Source: a bacterium (GTDB taxonomy: Bacteria; Armatimonadota; Zipacnadia; Zipacnadales; Zipacnadaceae). From it: a stretch of 64,000 nucleotides of DNA. Shown here piece after piece: positions 31,462-40,402 of the stretch. The position numbers were made by a program, and so were the translations under genes. The stretch spans positions 8,501 through 72,500 of the forward strand of contig JAUVXR010000012.1 in NCBI GenBank assembly GCA_030603495.1. The letters are read 5' to 3'. Below the pieces are notes generated by a model. It was not told the DNA's origin, did not search any database, and worked only from the letters and a program-made list of their open reading frames with translations. The first letter of the stretch is position 1; every line of letters begins with the position of its first letter.

Positions 31462-33180
31462 ATGAGCGAACCAGTGGGCTGTTTTGTCCTCGTCTTGCAC
31501 GGACATACTCCCTACGTGCTGGGCCACGGAACCTGGCCGCACGGCGCGCAGATGCTCTATGAGGCCGCCGCCGACACCTACATTCCCCTGCTGTGGGTCA
31601 TCGAGGAGCTGGCTGCTGAAGATATCCCCGCTAACATCACCATCAGCCTCAGTCCCGTGACCATCGAGCAGCTTGCCGACGACCGCTTCAAAGAATGGTT
31701 CGAGGGCTATCTGAACAACAAGATCCACCGGGCCGGTGAGAATGATGCGGAGTTCAATGGGTGGGGCGATGGTCACCTGGCCTACTTGGCCCGTCGCTGG
31801 CGGGAGCGCTACGAGGCTCTGCGCGACAGCTTCGTCAATCGCTACGAGCGCGATATCGTCGGTCAATACCGCAAGTGGCAGGACCGTGGGCATATCGAGG
31901 TAATGACCTGCGCGGCCACTCACGGCTATCTGCCGCTCTTGCGGGAGGATGCCAGCATCTCCCTGCAGATCCAGCAGGCCGTGGCCACCTACGAGAGGCA
32001 CTTCGGTCGCCGGCCCCGAGCCTTCTGGCTGCCGGAGGCTGGCTACCGACCACAGTGCGAATGGGCGCCACCGGCCGTTGTCAGCGGCGAGGAGCCGTCA
32101 TGCTTCCGCCGGGGGCTCGAGGAATTCCTGGCCAATAGCGGCTTTGATTACTTCGTGGTGGATACCCACCTGCTGGGCGGTGGCCCTCCTGGGGCTGTGC
32201 AGATTGATTCTGCCCATACTCTGGGCAAGCAGTGGGGCACAATCCGCAAAACCCACGAGCCGCAGCCATACGACGGTGACAAGTCACCATATCTGGCCTA
32301 TTTTGTGGGTCACTATTATGAAGACCATCCGCCAGTGGCGACTTTCATCCGCGATCCCCAGACCGGCCTGAAGGTGTGGAGTGCTGAGCACGGCTACCCG
32401 GGCGACCCGGCGTACCTGGAGTTCCACAAAAAGCACCAGCCTGGTGATCTGCGCTACTGGCGCGTGACTGGTGCTGACTGCGCTCTGGGCGATAAGCAGC
32501 ATTATATTCCCGAATGGGCCGACGGAGTAGTGCGCGAACAGGCCGGCAACTTCCTGTGGACAGTCAAGGAAACACTGCGAGCTAACCAGCCTGGTTCAGG
32601 ACAATGGCCGGTACTGTGCGCGCCCTTTGACGCCGAACTCTTCGGCCACTGGTGGTTTGAGGGCCCGCGCTTTTTGGTGCATGCGCTGCGCTGGATGCAC
32701 CAGGACCCCGAGATTGAAGTCACGACCGGCAGCCAATACCTCGCCCAAAGCCCCCCGCAGACCGCCATCACACTGCCCGAGGGCTCCTGGGGCGCGGGGG
32801 GTGGCCATCGGGTCTGGCTCAATGAAGACACCAGGTGGTGTTGGCAGCGCATCTATGATGCCGAGGTGAACCTGCGCAATCTGATCCAGGAGCACGGCGG
32901 TGGACATGACGAGACCATGCACCAGCTTATCCAGCAAGCGCTGCGCGAGCTATTGTTGTTGGAGGCATCTGATTGGGAGTTTCTCATCACTACCGGGAGC
33001 GCCCGCGACTATGCCGAGAGTCGGATCCAGTCCCACCACACGGATTTGAAGCGCGTGGTGGAGCTGGCCCGCAGGTATGCCCGTGGCGAAGCGTTAAGCG
33101 AGGAAGAATGGGCCTACTTCGGCAGCCTGGCCGACCGCGATCACATCTTCGCCGACATAGACCCGGATTGGTATCAATGA
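31462..33180 (+). CDS. GH57 family 1,4-alpha-glucan branching enzyme-like protein
   Basis: A 572-residue GH57 protein, a cytosolic alpha-glucan enzyme that cuts an alpha-1,4 chain and rejoins it as an alpha-1,6 branch. The family's five conserved regions are visible: VLHGHTPYV (His), ATHGYLPLL, FWLPEAGYRP with the likely nucleophile Glu, DTHLLGG, and APFDAELFGHWWFEGP with the likely acid Asp. The DUF1957-like C-terminal helical part (EASDWEFLITTGSARDYAE) is typical of branching enzymes rather than amylases. AAGGAGGTCGG gives an excellent ribosome site. With the debranching enzyme at 7496 it argues for glycogen-like storage. Confidence 0.9.
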   Translation: MSEPVGCFVLVLHGHTPYVLGHGTWPHGAQMLYEAAADTYIPLLWVIEELAAEDIPANITISLSPVTIEQLADDRFKEWFEGYLNNKIHRAGENDAEFNGWGDGHLAYLARRWRERYEALRDSFVNRYERDIVGQYRKWQDRGHIEVMTCAATHGYLPLLREDASISLQIQQAVATYERHFGRRPRAFWLPEAGYRPQCEWAPPAVVSGEEPSCFRRGLEEFLANSGFDYFVVDTHLLGGGPPGAVQIDSAHTLGKQWGTIRKTHEPQPYDGDKSPYLAYFVGHYYEDHPPVATFIRDPQTGLKVWSAEHGYPGDPAYLEFHKKHQPGDLRYWRVTGADCALGDKQHYIPEWADGVVREQAGNFLWTVKETLRANQPGSGQWPVLCAPFDAELFGHWWFEGPRFLVHALRWMHQDPEIEVTTGSQYLAQSPPQTAITLPEGSWGAGGGHRVWLNEDTRWCWQRIYDAEVNLRNLIQEHGGGHDETMHQLIQQALRELLLLEASDWEFLITTGSARDYAESRIQSHHTDLKRVVELARRYARGEALSEEEWAYFGSLADRDHIFADIDPDWYQ

Positions 33181-33425
33181 GGCAGCTATCCGGGCAGAAC
33201 ATATCGCCGCAGCCGAGTGTCAAGAAGGATACAGTCGCCCGTGGCGCGGGCGCGAAGGCGAAGCTGGTGAAGGGGTGGTGCGAGGCAAAAAGTGGAGCTG
33301 CTGGAGGGCCCGGTTGCATGGGTTGGTGGCACCAGTGTGAGTCCACATGTATGCAGACAGATGGTGCGCATGGCCCGGAGACCCCCCTGCCAAGGTGAAT
33401 GCTCCACAGAAGGAGGAACGTCAAC

Positions 33426-33887
33426 ATGCGTAACATACTTGCTGTGATGCGTAATGTATTTGCTGCAGGTGCGGCAGGGGTAATAGGTGAATATGCGACC
33501 ATACGTGTGAGCGTGTGGTGGGCCTCCTGGGTGGTTACGCTGCCGCCCCCCGGCGTCTACCGGCTGTCTCCGTTTGTTGTGGTGTATGTAATACAGGGCT
33601 TTCTCTTACCACTTATCGGCTGTATCCCTGCTGGCGTTGTTGCAAGTCTGATCGCAACCCGACGTTGGAGGCGCAGATGTGCGGTCCTTGCCGGTGGTGT
33701 CGCTTGGCTAATATATGTTTTTGCAGCAGGGTATTTTCTCCCTGAAGGGCCCTGGGGAGTAGCGATCAATAGGATCGGCATCGTGCTTCTATGTGGCTTG
33801 CTCGCTGGTGGACTGCTCGGCAATCTCTTGTACGAAAGATTGCGAAGGAAACGTGGGAGTGAGCAGAGAAGTACTAGCATTCAATGA
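33426..33887 (+). CDS. Small integral membrane protein of unknown function
   Basis: A 153-residue protein with about four hydrophobic helices (around residues 12-34, 40-66, 80-100 and 118-140) and a basic C-terminal tail (ERLRRKRGSEQ). I recognise no family. ATG 33426 has AGGAGG at 33411-33416, 9 bases upstream, so it is preferred over ATG 33399. It is probably a free-standing gene; the 245 bases before it hold a short Cys/Gly-rich frame without support. Confidence 0.5.
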   Translation: MRNILAVMRNVFAAGAAGVIGEYATIRVSVWWASWVVTLPPPGVYRLSPFVVVYVIQGFLLPLIGCIPAGVVASLIATRRWRRRCAVLAGGVAWLIYVFAAGYFLPEGPWGVAINRIGIVLLCGLLAGGLLGNLLYERLRRKRGSEQRSTSIQ

Positions 33888-34033
33888 TGGCAGCAATCCA
33901 AGCAAGCAAACGCGCGCTTCCTGAGCGGCGGAGGAACACGTACGACAGCGTGAGACCATGGTGGCGGGACCGACAGAAAACGCTAAATACAGCGGGAAAG
34001 TATGTGAGAGATCCCGGGGAGTGACATAATCTC

Positions 34034-35095
34034 ATGGAAACCCTTCCTCCTGCGTCATCGAACGCCGTCCGTGCGCCTATGTCAGCGGCCGAGGCCATCA
34101 TGCCCGCCTTGCAGAACGTGAAGCGGGTCCTGTTATCTCCATTCAGCGTGCGGAAATGGCTGAAATTAGGACTGATCGCCTTCCTCGCTGGAGTGATGGG
34201 CGGTGGTGGGAGTGGCGGAGGTGGTGGGCCCTCAGGAACTGGCGGCCTGGACTTCGACCACGTGGGGCGGCAGATCGTCGAGTGGTACCAGGCTCACACC
34301 GACGCGATCATCGCGGGTGCCGTTGGTCTGGGCATCGTGGGTCTGGCAGTGTTCCTGATCATGCTCTATGTGAGCAGCATCTTCCGCTTTATTTTCATGG
34401 AGTCCGTGATCACGACCGAGACGCGCATCCGGGAGTCCTGGCATCGAAACAAAGCCGAAGGGCTAGCGTACATGTGGTGGCGGATCGGGTTTGGTCTGGC
34501 CTCGCTCCTGCTCGTAGCGCTCCTGGTCGGTGGGCCGGTGACGATTCTCGTCCTGTTCGTCATTGGCCCGGCGCGAGGCGGCGGATTTACGGCTGTGGGC
34601 GGCGCAATTGTGCTGGTCCTTGTCGCCATCTTCTTCGCGTTGATCTGCGCATTAGTCATCGGCCTGATTAGCGCGATGACCAGGGACTTCGTGTTGCCAC
34701 TCATGTACCTACGCCGGATTGGCGCTGTCGCCGGGTGGCGCGCCTTCTGGCCGATCCTGTGCGGTAACAAGCTGGGCTTCTTGATCTACTTCCTGCTCAA
34801 AGTTGTCTTGGCGATAGCCGCGGGGATCGCAGGTATGTTCGGAGCCATCATCGGCTTGCTCGTCGCCGTAATACCCCTGGCACTCATCGGGCTCATAGGC
34901 TGGGGGATCGTGTTGCTGCTGGGCATAACGGCTTGGAACTGGTGGTACCTGGCAGTGCTCATCCCCGTCGGTTTGGTCATCGCGATGCTGCTGGGCTACT
35001 GGATGACCTGCGTGCTGCTGCCGATCCCGGTGTGGTTTCAGTCCTACGCGCTGAAGTATCTGGGCTACGTGGAGCCCACAGCCGAGACCATCTGA
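34034..35095 (+). CDS. Multi-pass membrane protein (DUF7544/GDPD membrane-domain-like)
   Basis: A 353-residue integral membrane protein with six or more hydrophobic helices and a glycine-rich loop near residues 55-73 (GGGGSGGGGGPSGTGG). SSIFRFIFMESVITTETR followed by a long helical hairpin region recalls the membrane domain that precedes glycerophosphodiester phosphodiesterases and related unknown proteins, which may insert or shape membranes. There is no catalytic domain here. The ATG at 34034 has GGGGAG about 12 bases upstream, and the gene is convergent with lpxC. Confidence 0.6.
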   Translation: METLPPASSNAVRAPMSAAEAIMPALQNVKRVLLSPFSVRKWLKLGLIAFLAGVMGGGGSGGGGGPSGTGGLDFDHVGRQIVEWYQAHTDAIIAGAVGLGIVGLAVFLIMLYVSSIFRFIFMESVITTETRIRESWHRNKAEGLAYMWWRIGFGLASLLLVALLVGGPVTILVLFVIGPARGGGFTAVGGAIVLVLVAIFFALICALVIGLISAMTRDFVLPLMYLRRIGAVAGWRAFWPILCGNKLGFLIYFLLKVVLAIAAGIAGMFGAIIGLLVAVIPLALIGLIGWGIVLLLGITAWNWWYLAVLIPVGLVIAMLLGYWMTCVLLPIPVWFQSYALKYLGYVEPTAETI

Positions 35096-35181
35096 ACAGC
35101 AGCTTACGATTCTCCATCGATGCGGGCACGGGCGGCTTCAACGGCCAGTACGGCGACGACGGCCTCTGACGAGTGCAGGGG

Positions 35182-36027
35182 TTACCGTAGCGCTGGATTG
35201 CCCTCAGGCTGGCTAATTTTAGCCAGCCTTTGTACCAGTTGATGATTCTGCTGGTGCCCGCTGCGGGAGCCGATGATATGAGCCTGGATGGGCCGGCCCA
35301 GTAGATAAAGATCGCCCATCAGATCCAGCAGTTTGTGGCGAGCAAAGGTCTGGGGCAGGGCAGGTGTCTCCGAGAGCCGATCGGGGTATATTACTATCGC
35401 GTTATCTTCACTGCCGCCTTTGAGCTTTCCCGCTAGTTGGGCAGTGCGGGCTTCCTCGTAGGCGATGAAGGTGCGCGCTGGGGCGATCTGTGCGCCGAAG
35501 TCATCACGGCCTGGAACAAAGCTGGCCCACTGGTAGCCAATCAGGGGGGGGTCGCTGGCAAAGAGGTAGTAGTAAGCCGGGGTTTCGCTGGGGATAGCGG
35601 CGATGAAGCAGTCGGTAGTGCTGAGAATGACGGGCTCGGATAGGACTAGGGGTGCGATGTTGCTGTCGAGTTCCTGTACGCCGGCCTCCAGAATCATCTG
35701 CCAGAGGGCGACTGCCCCACCTTCGAAGAGCGGGATTTCCGGTCCCGAGACCTCGATGAATGCATCGGTAATGCCCGCCGCGGCCAGCGCGCCGAGCAGA
35801 TGCTCGATGAATGCCACTTGATGGTGGTCGTCGCCGATGATAGTGCTCACGGGGCCAGCAGCCGCGGTTTGGGGGCTGATTGGCCAATGCTTGCCGACGT
35901 CGGTCCGGCGCAGTTGGAGGCCGGTTCCGGGCCCAGCAGGGTGCAGTGCCAGGCCTATTGCCAACCCGGATTGCACGCCCGTGGCAGTGCGGCTGACCGA
36001 TTGTGCGAGGGTCTTGCGCCTGGGCAT
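35182..36027 (-). CDS. lpxC: UDP-3-O-acyl-N-acetylglucosamine deacetylase
   Basis: Zinc enzyme for the first committed step of lipid A synthesis, removing the acetyl group from UDP-3-O-acyl-GlcNAc. About 281 residues. Visible motifs are SRTATGVQSG at the start, IEHLLGALAAAG (Glu base and zinc His), SGPEIPLFEGGA, GGSEDNAIV, ARHKLLDLMGDLYLLG (zinc His and Asp) and GSRSGHQQNHQL (His). It is slightly shorter than E. coli LpxC. The ATG at 36027 is supported by its promoter, which would make a leader of only about 7 bases, so translation is leaderless or nearly so. It indicates an LPS-bearing outer membrane. Other lpx genes are not in the window. Confidence 0.88.
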   Translation of the reverse strand: MPRRKTLAQSVSRTATGVQSGLAIGLALHPAGPGTGLQLRRTDVGKHWPISPQTAAAGPVSTIIGDDHHQVAFIEHLLGALAAAGITDAFIEVSGPEIPLFEGGAVALWQMILEAGVQELDSNIAPLVLSEPVILSTTDCFIAAIPSETPAYYYLFASDPPLIGYQWASFVPGRDDFGAQIAPARTFIAYEEARTAQLAGKLKGGSEDNAIVIYPDRLSETPALPQTFARHKLLDLMGDLYLLGRPIQAHIIGSRSGHQQNHQLVQRLAKISQPEGNPALR

Positions 36028-36041
36028 AGGTGACGAAACTG

Positions 36042-36071
36042 AGTATACCGAGCGGTAGGGGGCACTGTCAA
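36042..36071 (-). promoter_or_regulatory. lpxC promoter, almost leaderless
   Basis: On the minus strand TTGACA (36066-36071) and TATACT (36042-36047) are 18 bases apart. Transcription would begin near 36035, about 7 bases before the ATG at 36027. The -35 box lies only 12 bases from that of the divergent secG promoter. Confidence 0.75.
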
Positions 36072-36083
36072 GCCGGCGGAGGC

Positions 36084-36112
36084 TTGACGGAAGCGGTGCC
36101 ATAGTGTAAAAT
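36084..36112 (+). promoter_or_regulatory. secG promoter
   Basis: TTGACG (36084-36089) and TAAAAT (36107-36112) are 17 bases apart. The start of transcription would be near 36119, about 67 bases before ATG 36186. Confidence 0.7.
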
Positions 36113-36185
36113 GCAGTAGTGTAAGAGAGGTGTGCTCCTATCGGCGCAATCCTTGAGTCGGTGGCGGGCTAAAAAGGGAGATAGC

Positions 36186-36413
36186 ATGCTAAGAGTCGCA
36201 GTAGCAATGGCAGTGATGTCGGCCCTCGCCATTATCGTGGCGGTGATGTTGCAGAAGACGAAGGCCGACGGCTTCTCGGCGGCCATGGGCGGCTCGGACA
36301 GTGCTCGTCATACGCCGGGCAGTAAGGAAGAGTGGTTGGACAAGATCGCCAAGGTTGCAGCGGTCATCTGGGTGATATCCTGCCTGGCTGTGGCGATTTT
36401 GTGGTATCGTTAG
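36186..36413 (+). CDS. secG: Preprotein translocase subunit SecG
   Basis: A 75-residue membrane protein that assists protein export through SecYEG. Two hydrophobic helices (about 4-21 and 55-73) flank the polar loop that carries DGFSAAMGGSDSA, close to the family's usual GLSAxLGG motif. ATG 36186 has AGGGAG 6 bases upstream; the frame upstream of it contains the leader. It is often single-copy and near tRNA genes or tpiA in other bacteria, though here it is followed by the HIT gene. Confidence 0.85.
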   Translation: MLRVAVAMAVMSALAIIVAVMLQKTKADGFSAAMGGSDSARHTPGSKEEWLDKIAKVAAVIWVISCLAVAILWYR

Positions 36414-36450
36414 TAGTTGGGGAGACAGGCGCAATTGGCGGCAACCGTAA

Positions 36451-36948
36451 ATGGATCACATATGGGCTCCTTGGCGAATAGGCTACGTGGTCTCTGAGAA
36501 GGCGGAAAGCTGCATCCTGTGTGACAAGCGAGACGCGGCCGATGACGAAGCGAGCTACGTGCTGTATCGCGGTCGGCAGAGCTGTGTGCTGCTGAATACC
36601 TTTCCGTACAACAGCGGCCATCTGATGGTCGTACCGCATCGGCACGTCAGCAACTTGACTGACCTGAGCACCGAAGAGGCTTGCGAGTTGATGCAGGTAG
36701 CCCAGGCCTGCATCGCCGCACTCGAACAGGGACTGCATGCCCAGGGAATAAACCTGGGCATGAATATCGGGCAGTCGGGTGGGGCGGGCATTGACGACCA
36801 TATCCATCTGCATATTGTGCCGCGATGGAGCGGCGATACTAACTATATGACGGTCGTCGCTAACACGCGGGTTGTTCCGCAATCGCTGGCAGAGTCTGCT
36901 GAGCAGTTGCGGCCCTTGATACAACAAGCAATGGCAGCAGGTGACTGA
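36451..36948 (+). CDS. HIT family protein, Ap4A hydrolase/phosphorylase-like
   Basis: A 165-residue nucleotide-binding protein of the HIT superfamily. The histidine triad is HIHLHIVPR with His117, 119 and 121, and a CILC pair near the N-terminus suggests zinc binding. The opening IWAPWRIGYV and LLNTFPYNSGHLMVVPHRHV resemble the branch 2 Ap4A phosphorylase/FHIT-like enzymes that split dinucleoside polyphosphates. It follows secG by 37 bases with only a weak ribosome site, so it may share that promoter. Confidence 0.9.
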   Translation: MDHIWAPWRIGYVVSEKAESCILCDKRDAADDEASYVLYRGRQSCVLLNTFPYNSGHLMVVPHRHVSNLTDLSTEEACELMQVAQACIAALEQGLHAQGINLGMNIGQSGGAGIDDHIHLHIVPRWSGDTNYMTVVANTRVVPQSLAESAEQLRPLIQQAMAAGD

Positions 36949-36974
36949 TACAGATTGAGAAGGGACGTGAGGTC

Positions 36975-39044
36975 ATGAGCGTGCGGCCAGCCATAGTTGT
37001 TACTTCTTGTATTGTCATCGCACTGGCGGGCACCATTTGTCCCGGTGCTGCTCAAGTGGCAATCCTGGCGCCGGAGGCGGGGGCGGTAGTACGCGGTGTA
37101 GTCAAGATCTCTGCGACTAAGCCGCAAGCGGACGACGGGTGGGTGACCTTCAGCGTACTGCCCAGCCGCGATGCGTACTTGGCCGCCGCAATGTCCCCGT
37201 TCGCCATCAAATGGAACACGCAGGTCTACCGCGATGGCAAGCGGGTCTATCCCGACGGGCAATACACCATCAAGGCGATGGGCTTCGACGGTTCGGGCCG
37301 TCGCCAAGGCGAAGATAGCCTGACCATTACCGTGGTCAACAGCATTGACCCCTCGGAGATCGGTGGCGCAGTTGAGCTTAAGACAAACTACCAGAAGGGG
37401 CAGATTCTCAGCTATGAGGTCGAGGGTAAGACCACGGTCAACGTGCCTGGGGAGGCGGGTAAGGAACTGCGCGAGCCGCCGCAAATGGAGATGGGGATGG
37501 GGGGGATGCCCGGGATGATGCCCGAAGAGCGCATGATGGGTATGCCTCCAGGCTATGGTTACGGCGGGATGATGCCCGAACAAGGCATGATGCAGACGGG
37601 GCTCAGCGGCTCCCAGGGACTGCCCTCGACTGTGAATATTGAGATCAGTGGTGGCTGGGAGGAAGAAGTTCTCAGTCCGACGGCTACGGGACCCGCTGTC
37701 GTTGATAGGGAGATACTGCGGGGCTACTATACCGTTTCGTGGCTGTGGCCCAAGGAAATCTGGATGACCGCAAAGGGGGAACCGAAGGAAGAAGAAGATA
37801 TCCCTGACTCCTATGCTGAGGTCTTGCCGGCGGCGGGCGATGAGTACCGCTTCAAGGTCCATCCCTCAGCGGAAGTCGAAAAGATGCACGAAGAACAGCC
37901 GGAGTTCCCCCTGGGTCAGACCTTCATCGAACTTCCCGAGCGCCCGGTGCGGGTGGGTGATAGCTGGGCAGGGGATATGGCCGTAACTATCAGCCCCACA
38001 AGCCGGAAGCCCGAGACAGTCTCGAGCATCCATCGACTGGACGGATTCGAGTACAAGGGCACCTACCGCTGCGCTCGAATCGTCAGCAGGCACACCGTCA
38101 AGAACACAGAGATTAAGATAGAGTTGCCGCAGCGCTTGGGAGCCGTCGGCGGAGCTGGCATGATGGGCGAGGAGGGTATGATGGGCCTCGGGATGCCCAG
38201 GGAGATGCCAATGATGGAGGGATATGGCATGGGCATAGAAGGCATGATGCCGCCCGGGCTGGAGGGTATGGCAGGCGGGATGGGCATGGGTATGGGTATG
38301 CTGGTTGTGGAATATAAAGGTGACCTGTCGATCGAGCGAGTCTCCTATTTCGCGCTGGATGCGGGCCGCTTTGTCGCTTTCGAGGACACCATCCGGCAGG
38401 AGGCAAACAGCCGTGTGGTGACCCCCGCCCGCGAGATTATGCTGTTGTCAGGCAGAAGAGAATCTTTGGACGAGACCACCCGTGACCTCTACGTTGGTGA
38501 TGTGCAAGGGGAGATCCAGAGACTAATCGGTGGGGCTGGCGGTGGCATGGGTGCGATGGGTATGATGGGCGAGGAGGGTATGATGGGCCTCGGGATGCCC
38601 GGGGGGATGCCACAGATAGGGGGATATGGCATGGGCATGCCACCCGACTATGGCGGTTATGGCTATGGCTACGGCGGGGGGATGGATGAAGGGATGATGG
38701 GGATGGGTATGATGCAAGCCAGGCCGCCCACCAAGGCGACGTTGGAGATCACCACCGAGTGGTTTATCTACGAGAAGACTGCTGGTATTTCCAAGTACGC
38801 TGTGGTCACCGATGAAGGCGAGGGCGCAGGAGGTGGTGGATGGGTACTGCCCGGCGAGACCTATGCCCAGCAGAACGCTCTGGGCGGCGCCGGGGGCCAA
38901 CGCCAGGACGGGACGGTCTTTGTGGTTGACCTTACAAGCCGCAAGTTCCGCGCCGTCATCAGCAGCTACATACCGCAAGAGCACGAAGAGGTCGTCAGGA
39001 CCACGCGGGATTACTTGCTCGGCCTCGGCTATCGGCCGCAATAA
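36975..39044 (+). CDS. Secreted methionine/glycine-rich protein of unknown function
   Basis: A 689-residue exported protein (signal peptide about 1-26, cut after GAAQ) that begins with an Ig-like/fibronectin-like module (VAILAPEAGAVVRG, then PFAIKWNT). It holds three low-complexity blocks packed with methionine, glycine and tyrosine, at about residues 169-208, 392-443 and 520-582, with roughly 13, 16 and 16 methionines. Ordinary beta-rich domains separate the blocks and recur, so the protein looks like a series of modules joined by Met-rich loops. Methionine clusters bind Cu(I) in copper proteins, or can act as oxidant sinks; both are only possibilities here. No family is known to me. It starts 26 bases after the HIT stop, with AAGGG and GAGG upstream of the ATG. 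Confidence 0.65.
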   Translation: MSVRPAIVVTSCIVIALAGTICPGAAQVAILAPEAGAVVRGVVKISATKPQADDGWVTFSVLPSRDAYLAAAMSPFAIKWNTQVYRDGKRVYPDGQYTIKAMGFDGSGRRQGEDSLTITVVNSIDPSEIGGAVELKTNYQKGQILSYEVEGKTTVNVPGEAGKELREPPQMEMGMGGMPGMMPEERMMGMPPGYGYGGMMPEQGMMQTGLSGSQGLPSTVNIEISGGWEEEVLSPTATGPAVVDREILRGYYTVSWLWPKEIWMTAKGEPKEEEDIPDSYAEVLPAAGDEYRFKVHPSAEVEKMHEEQPEFPLGQTFIELPERPVRVGDSWAGDMAVTISPTSRKPETVSSIHRLDGFEYKGTYRCARIVSRHTVKNTEIKIELPQRLGAVGGAGMMGEEGMMGLGMPREMPMMEGYGMGIEGMMPPGLEGMAGGMGMGMGMLVVEYKGDLSIERVSYFALDAGRFVAFEDTIRQEANSRVVTPAREIMLLSGRRESLDETTRDLYVGDVQGEIQRLIGGAGGGMGAMGMMGEEGMMGLGMPGGMPQIGGYGMGMPPDYGGYGYGYGGGMDEGMMGMGMMQARPPTKATLEITTEWFIYEKTAGISKYAVVTDEGEGAGGGGWVLPGETYAQQNALGGAGGQRQDGTVFVVDLTSRKFRAVISSYIPQEHEEVVRTTRDYLLGLGYRPQ
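38160..38198 (+). repeat. 39-base direct repeat, copy 1 (inside the Met-rich gene)
   Basis: The 39 bases are identical to 38562-38600 and encode MMGEEGMMGLGMP in both places. The match breaks down on both sides, so this is a recent copy between the second and third Met-rich blocks. Confidence 0.85.
38562..38600 (+). repeat. 39-base direct repeat, copy 2 (inside the Met-rich gene)
   Basis: Identical to 38160-38198 and 402 bases downstream of it, in the same reading frame (402 is divisible by three). Confidence 0.85.
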
Positions 39045-39142
39045 CCGGCTGGCAGGTCGGCGATGGTCTTCGTGCCGCAATGTCTGAACTTGAGGGCGGC
39101 GACCCGGGCGGTCGTGGCCCTCTCTGTTACGAGGTGAGCAAG

Positions 39143-40390
39143 TTGCGCGTACGCCCGCGTTGTGTGCAATGCTTCGCCCTCATTATTGTAGGGATGTTTG
39201 CAGTCGGTGTGCTGGGGCTGGCAAAGGCCGAAGACCAGCCAGTCGAGTTCATCCAGTTATTCGTCTGGCATGACGGCCCCGCTCGGGAGCTGCGCCCGAT
39301 CCATCATCTACTGGGGCTATACCACCAGGTCTACCCCGAGACCCGGATCGTTTTGAACGTCCATCCCACTACTGAGGCCTACCGGCAACTCGAAGCGTGG
39401 GACACCTCCGAGCGCAGAACCGCACCGGATATGGTGATCCTACCTGCCACCTGGCTGCCCGAGTTCGGGCACCTAGTGCGCTCGCTCCAGGCGGCGCTGA
39501 CTGTGGAGCAACGGGCTGTGTTTCATCCGGGACTCTTGGATATGTTGACCGCCGACGGCCGGCTGCGAGCAGTGCCCTGGCTTGTGGGGGGGCGAGGCCT
39601 GGTGGTACGGGCGGACCTGCTTGGTGCAGCCGGCCTGGCACCGCCTCAGACTTGGGACGAGGTGCTGGCGGTAGCTGAGGCCCTGCATAACCCGCCTGGG
39701 GTCTATGGTATAGGGCTACCGGGTTCTGCCGGTGGCGGGGAGCTGCTGGCGGAGATAACGTGGGGGTGGGGCGGGCGGCTCTGTGACGACGAGGGGCAGT
39801 TAATGTTGAGTACGGCGGCCAGCGCGGAGGCGCTCGATCTTTTCGGTCAGCTCGTCCGGTTCGCCCAGCCGGAGGTACTGAGCTGGTCCCAGAAAGAGCT
39901 GGAAGGCCTGTTCCTGGACGGCAAGTTGGCCATGCTGGTTACCGACAGTTGGTGGGCTCAGGAGGTAGCCAGCGATCCCGAGCTTGACCTCGCAGTACAG
40001 ATGGTCGCCTTACCGCGTCAAAGTCAGCCCGTTGCTCACCTGATCGCTGAGGGCTTGGCAGTGCTCCAAAACAGCGCTTACGAGAAGCAGTGCGTGGAGT
40101 TCGTCCGCATGGTCTGCGAGACCCAGTCCCAGGCACAACTCCTGAAGTTGGGCGGGCTGCCGACCGGGCCGGACCTGGCAGACGCCTGCCGTGCCGACCC
40201 GCTTCGGGCGTCACTGACGGCTACTCTTGACCACGTCCGGAGCATACCAGTGCAGGACCGGGAGAAGGTGCTCGAAGCGCTGCGCGTGGCGATCTATCTG
40301 TCGCTGAGTGGCCGCATGGCTCCGGCAGAGGCCTTGCAGCAGGCCGAGGATATATTGCTGGGCTCACCCCAAGCAGATATTGCTTCGTAA
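39143..40390 (+). CDS. Extracellular solute-binding protein (ABC sugar-type)
   Basis: A 415-residue exported protein of the family 1 solute-binding class that delivers sugars to ABC importers. The mature part shows FVWHDGPARELR, APDMVILPATWLPEFG, AVPWLVGGRGLVVRADLL and the TWDEVLAVAEAL segment typical of maltose/glycerol-phosphate-type binders. TTG 39143 is preferred as start because GAGGTGA lies 5 bases upstream and a signal peptide follows directly; ATG 39080 has no ribosome site. A cysteine sits near the signal cleavage site (CVQCFALIIVG), but it is within the hydrophobic part rather than a lipobox. No permease genes are adjacent. Confidence 0.75.
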   Translation: MRVRPRCVQCFALIIVGMFAVGVLGLAKAEDQPVEFIQLFVWHDGPARELRPIHHLLGLYHQVYPETRIVLNVHPTTEAYRQLEAWDTSERRTAPDMVILPATWLPEFGHLVRSLQAALTVEQRAVFHPGLLDMLTADGRLRAVPWLVGGRGLVVRADLLGAAGLAPPQTWDEVLAVAEALHNPPGVYGIGLPGSAGGGELLAEITWGWGGRLCDDEGQLMLSTAASAEALDLFGQLVRFAQPEVLSWSQKELEGLFLDGKLAMLVTDSWWAQEVASDPELDLAVQMVALPRQSQPVAHLIAEGLAVLQNSAYEKQCVEFVRMVCETQSQAQLLKLGGLPTGPDLADACRADPLRASLTATLDHVRSIPVQDREKVLEALRVAIYLSLSGRMAPAEALQQAEDILLGSPQADIAS

Positions 40391-40402
40391 GGTACTATGT
40401 AG

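Noticed and set aside
33177-33398. Short Cys/Gly-rich frame overlapping the GH57 stop
   Set aside because: Overlaps the stop as ATGA but shows no family similarity; its codon use looks random.
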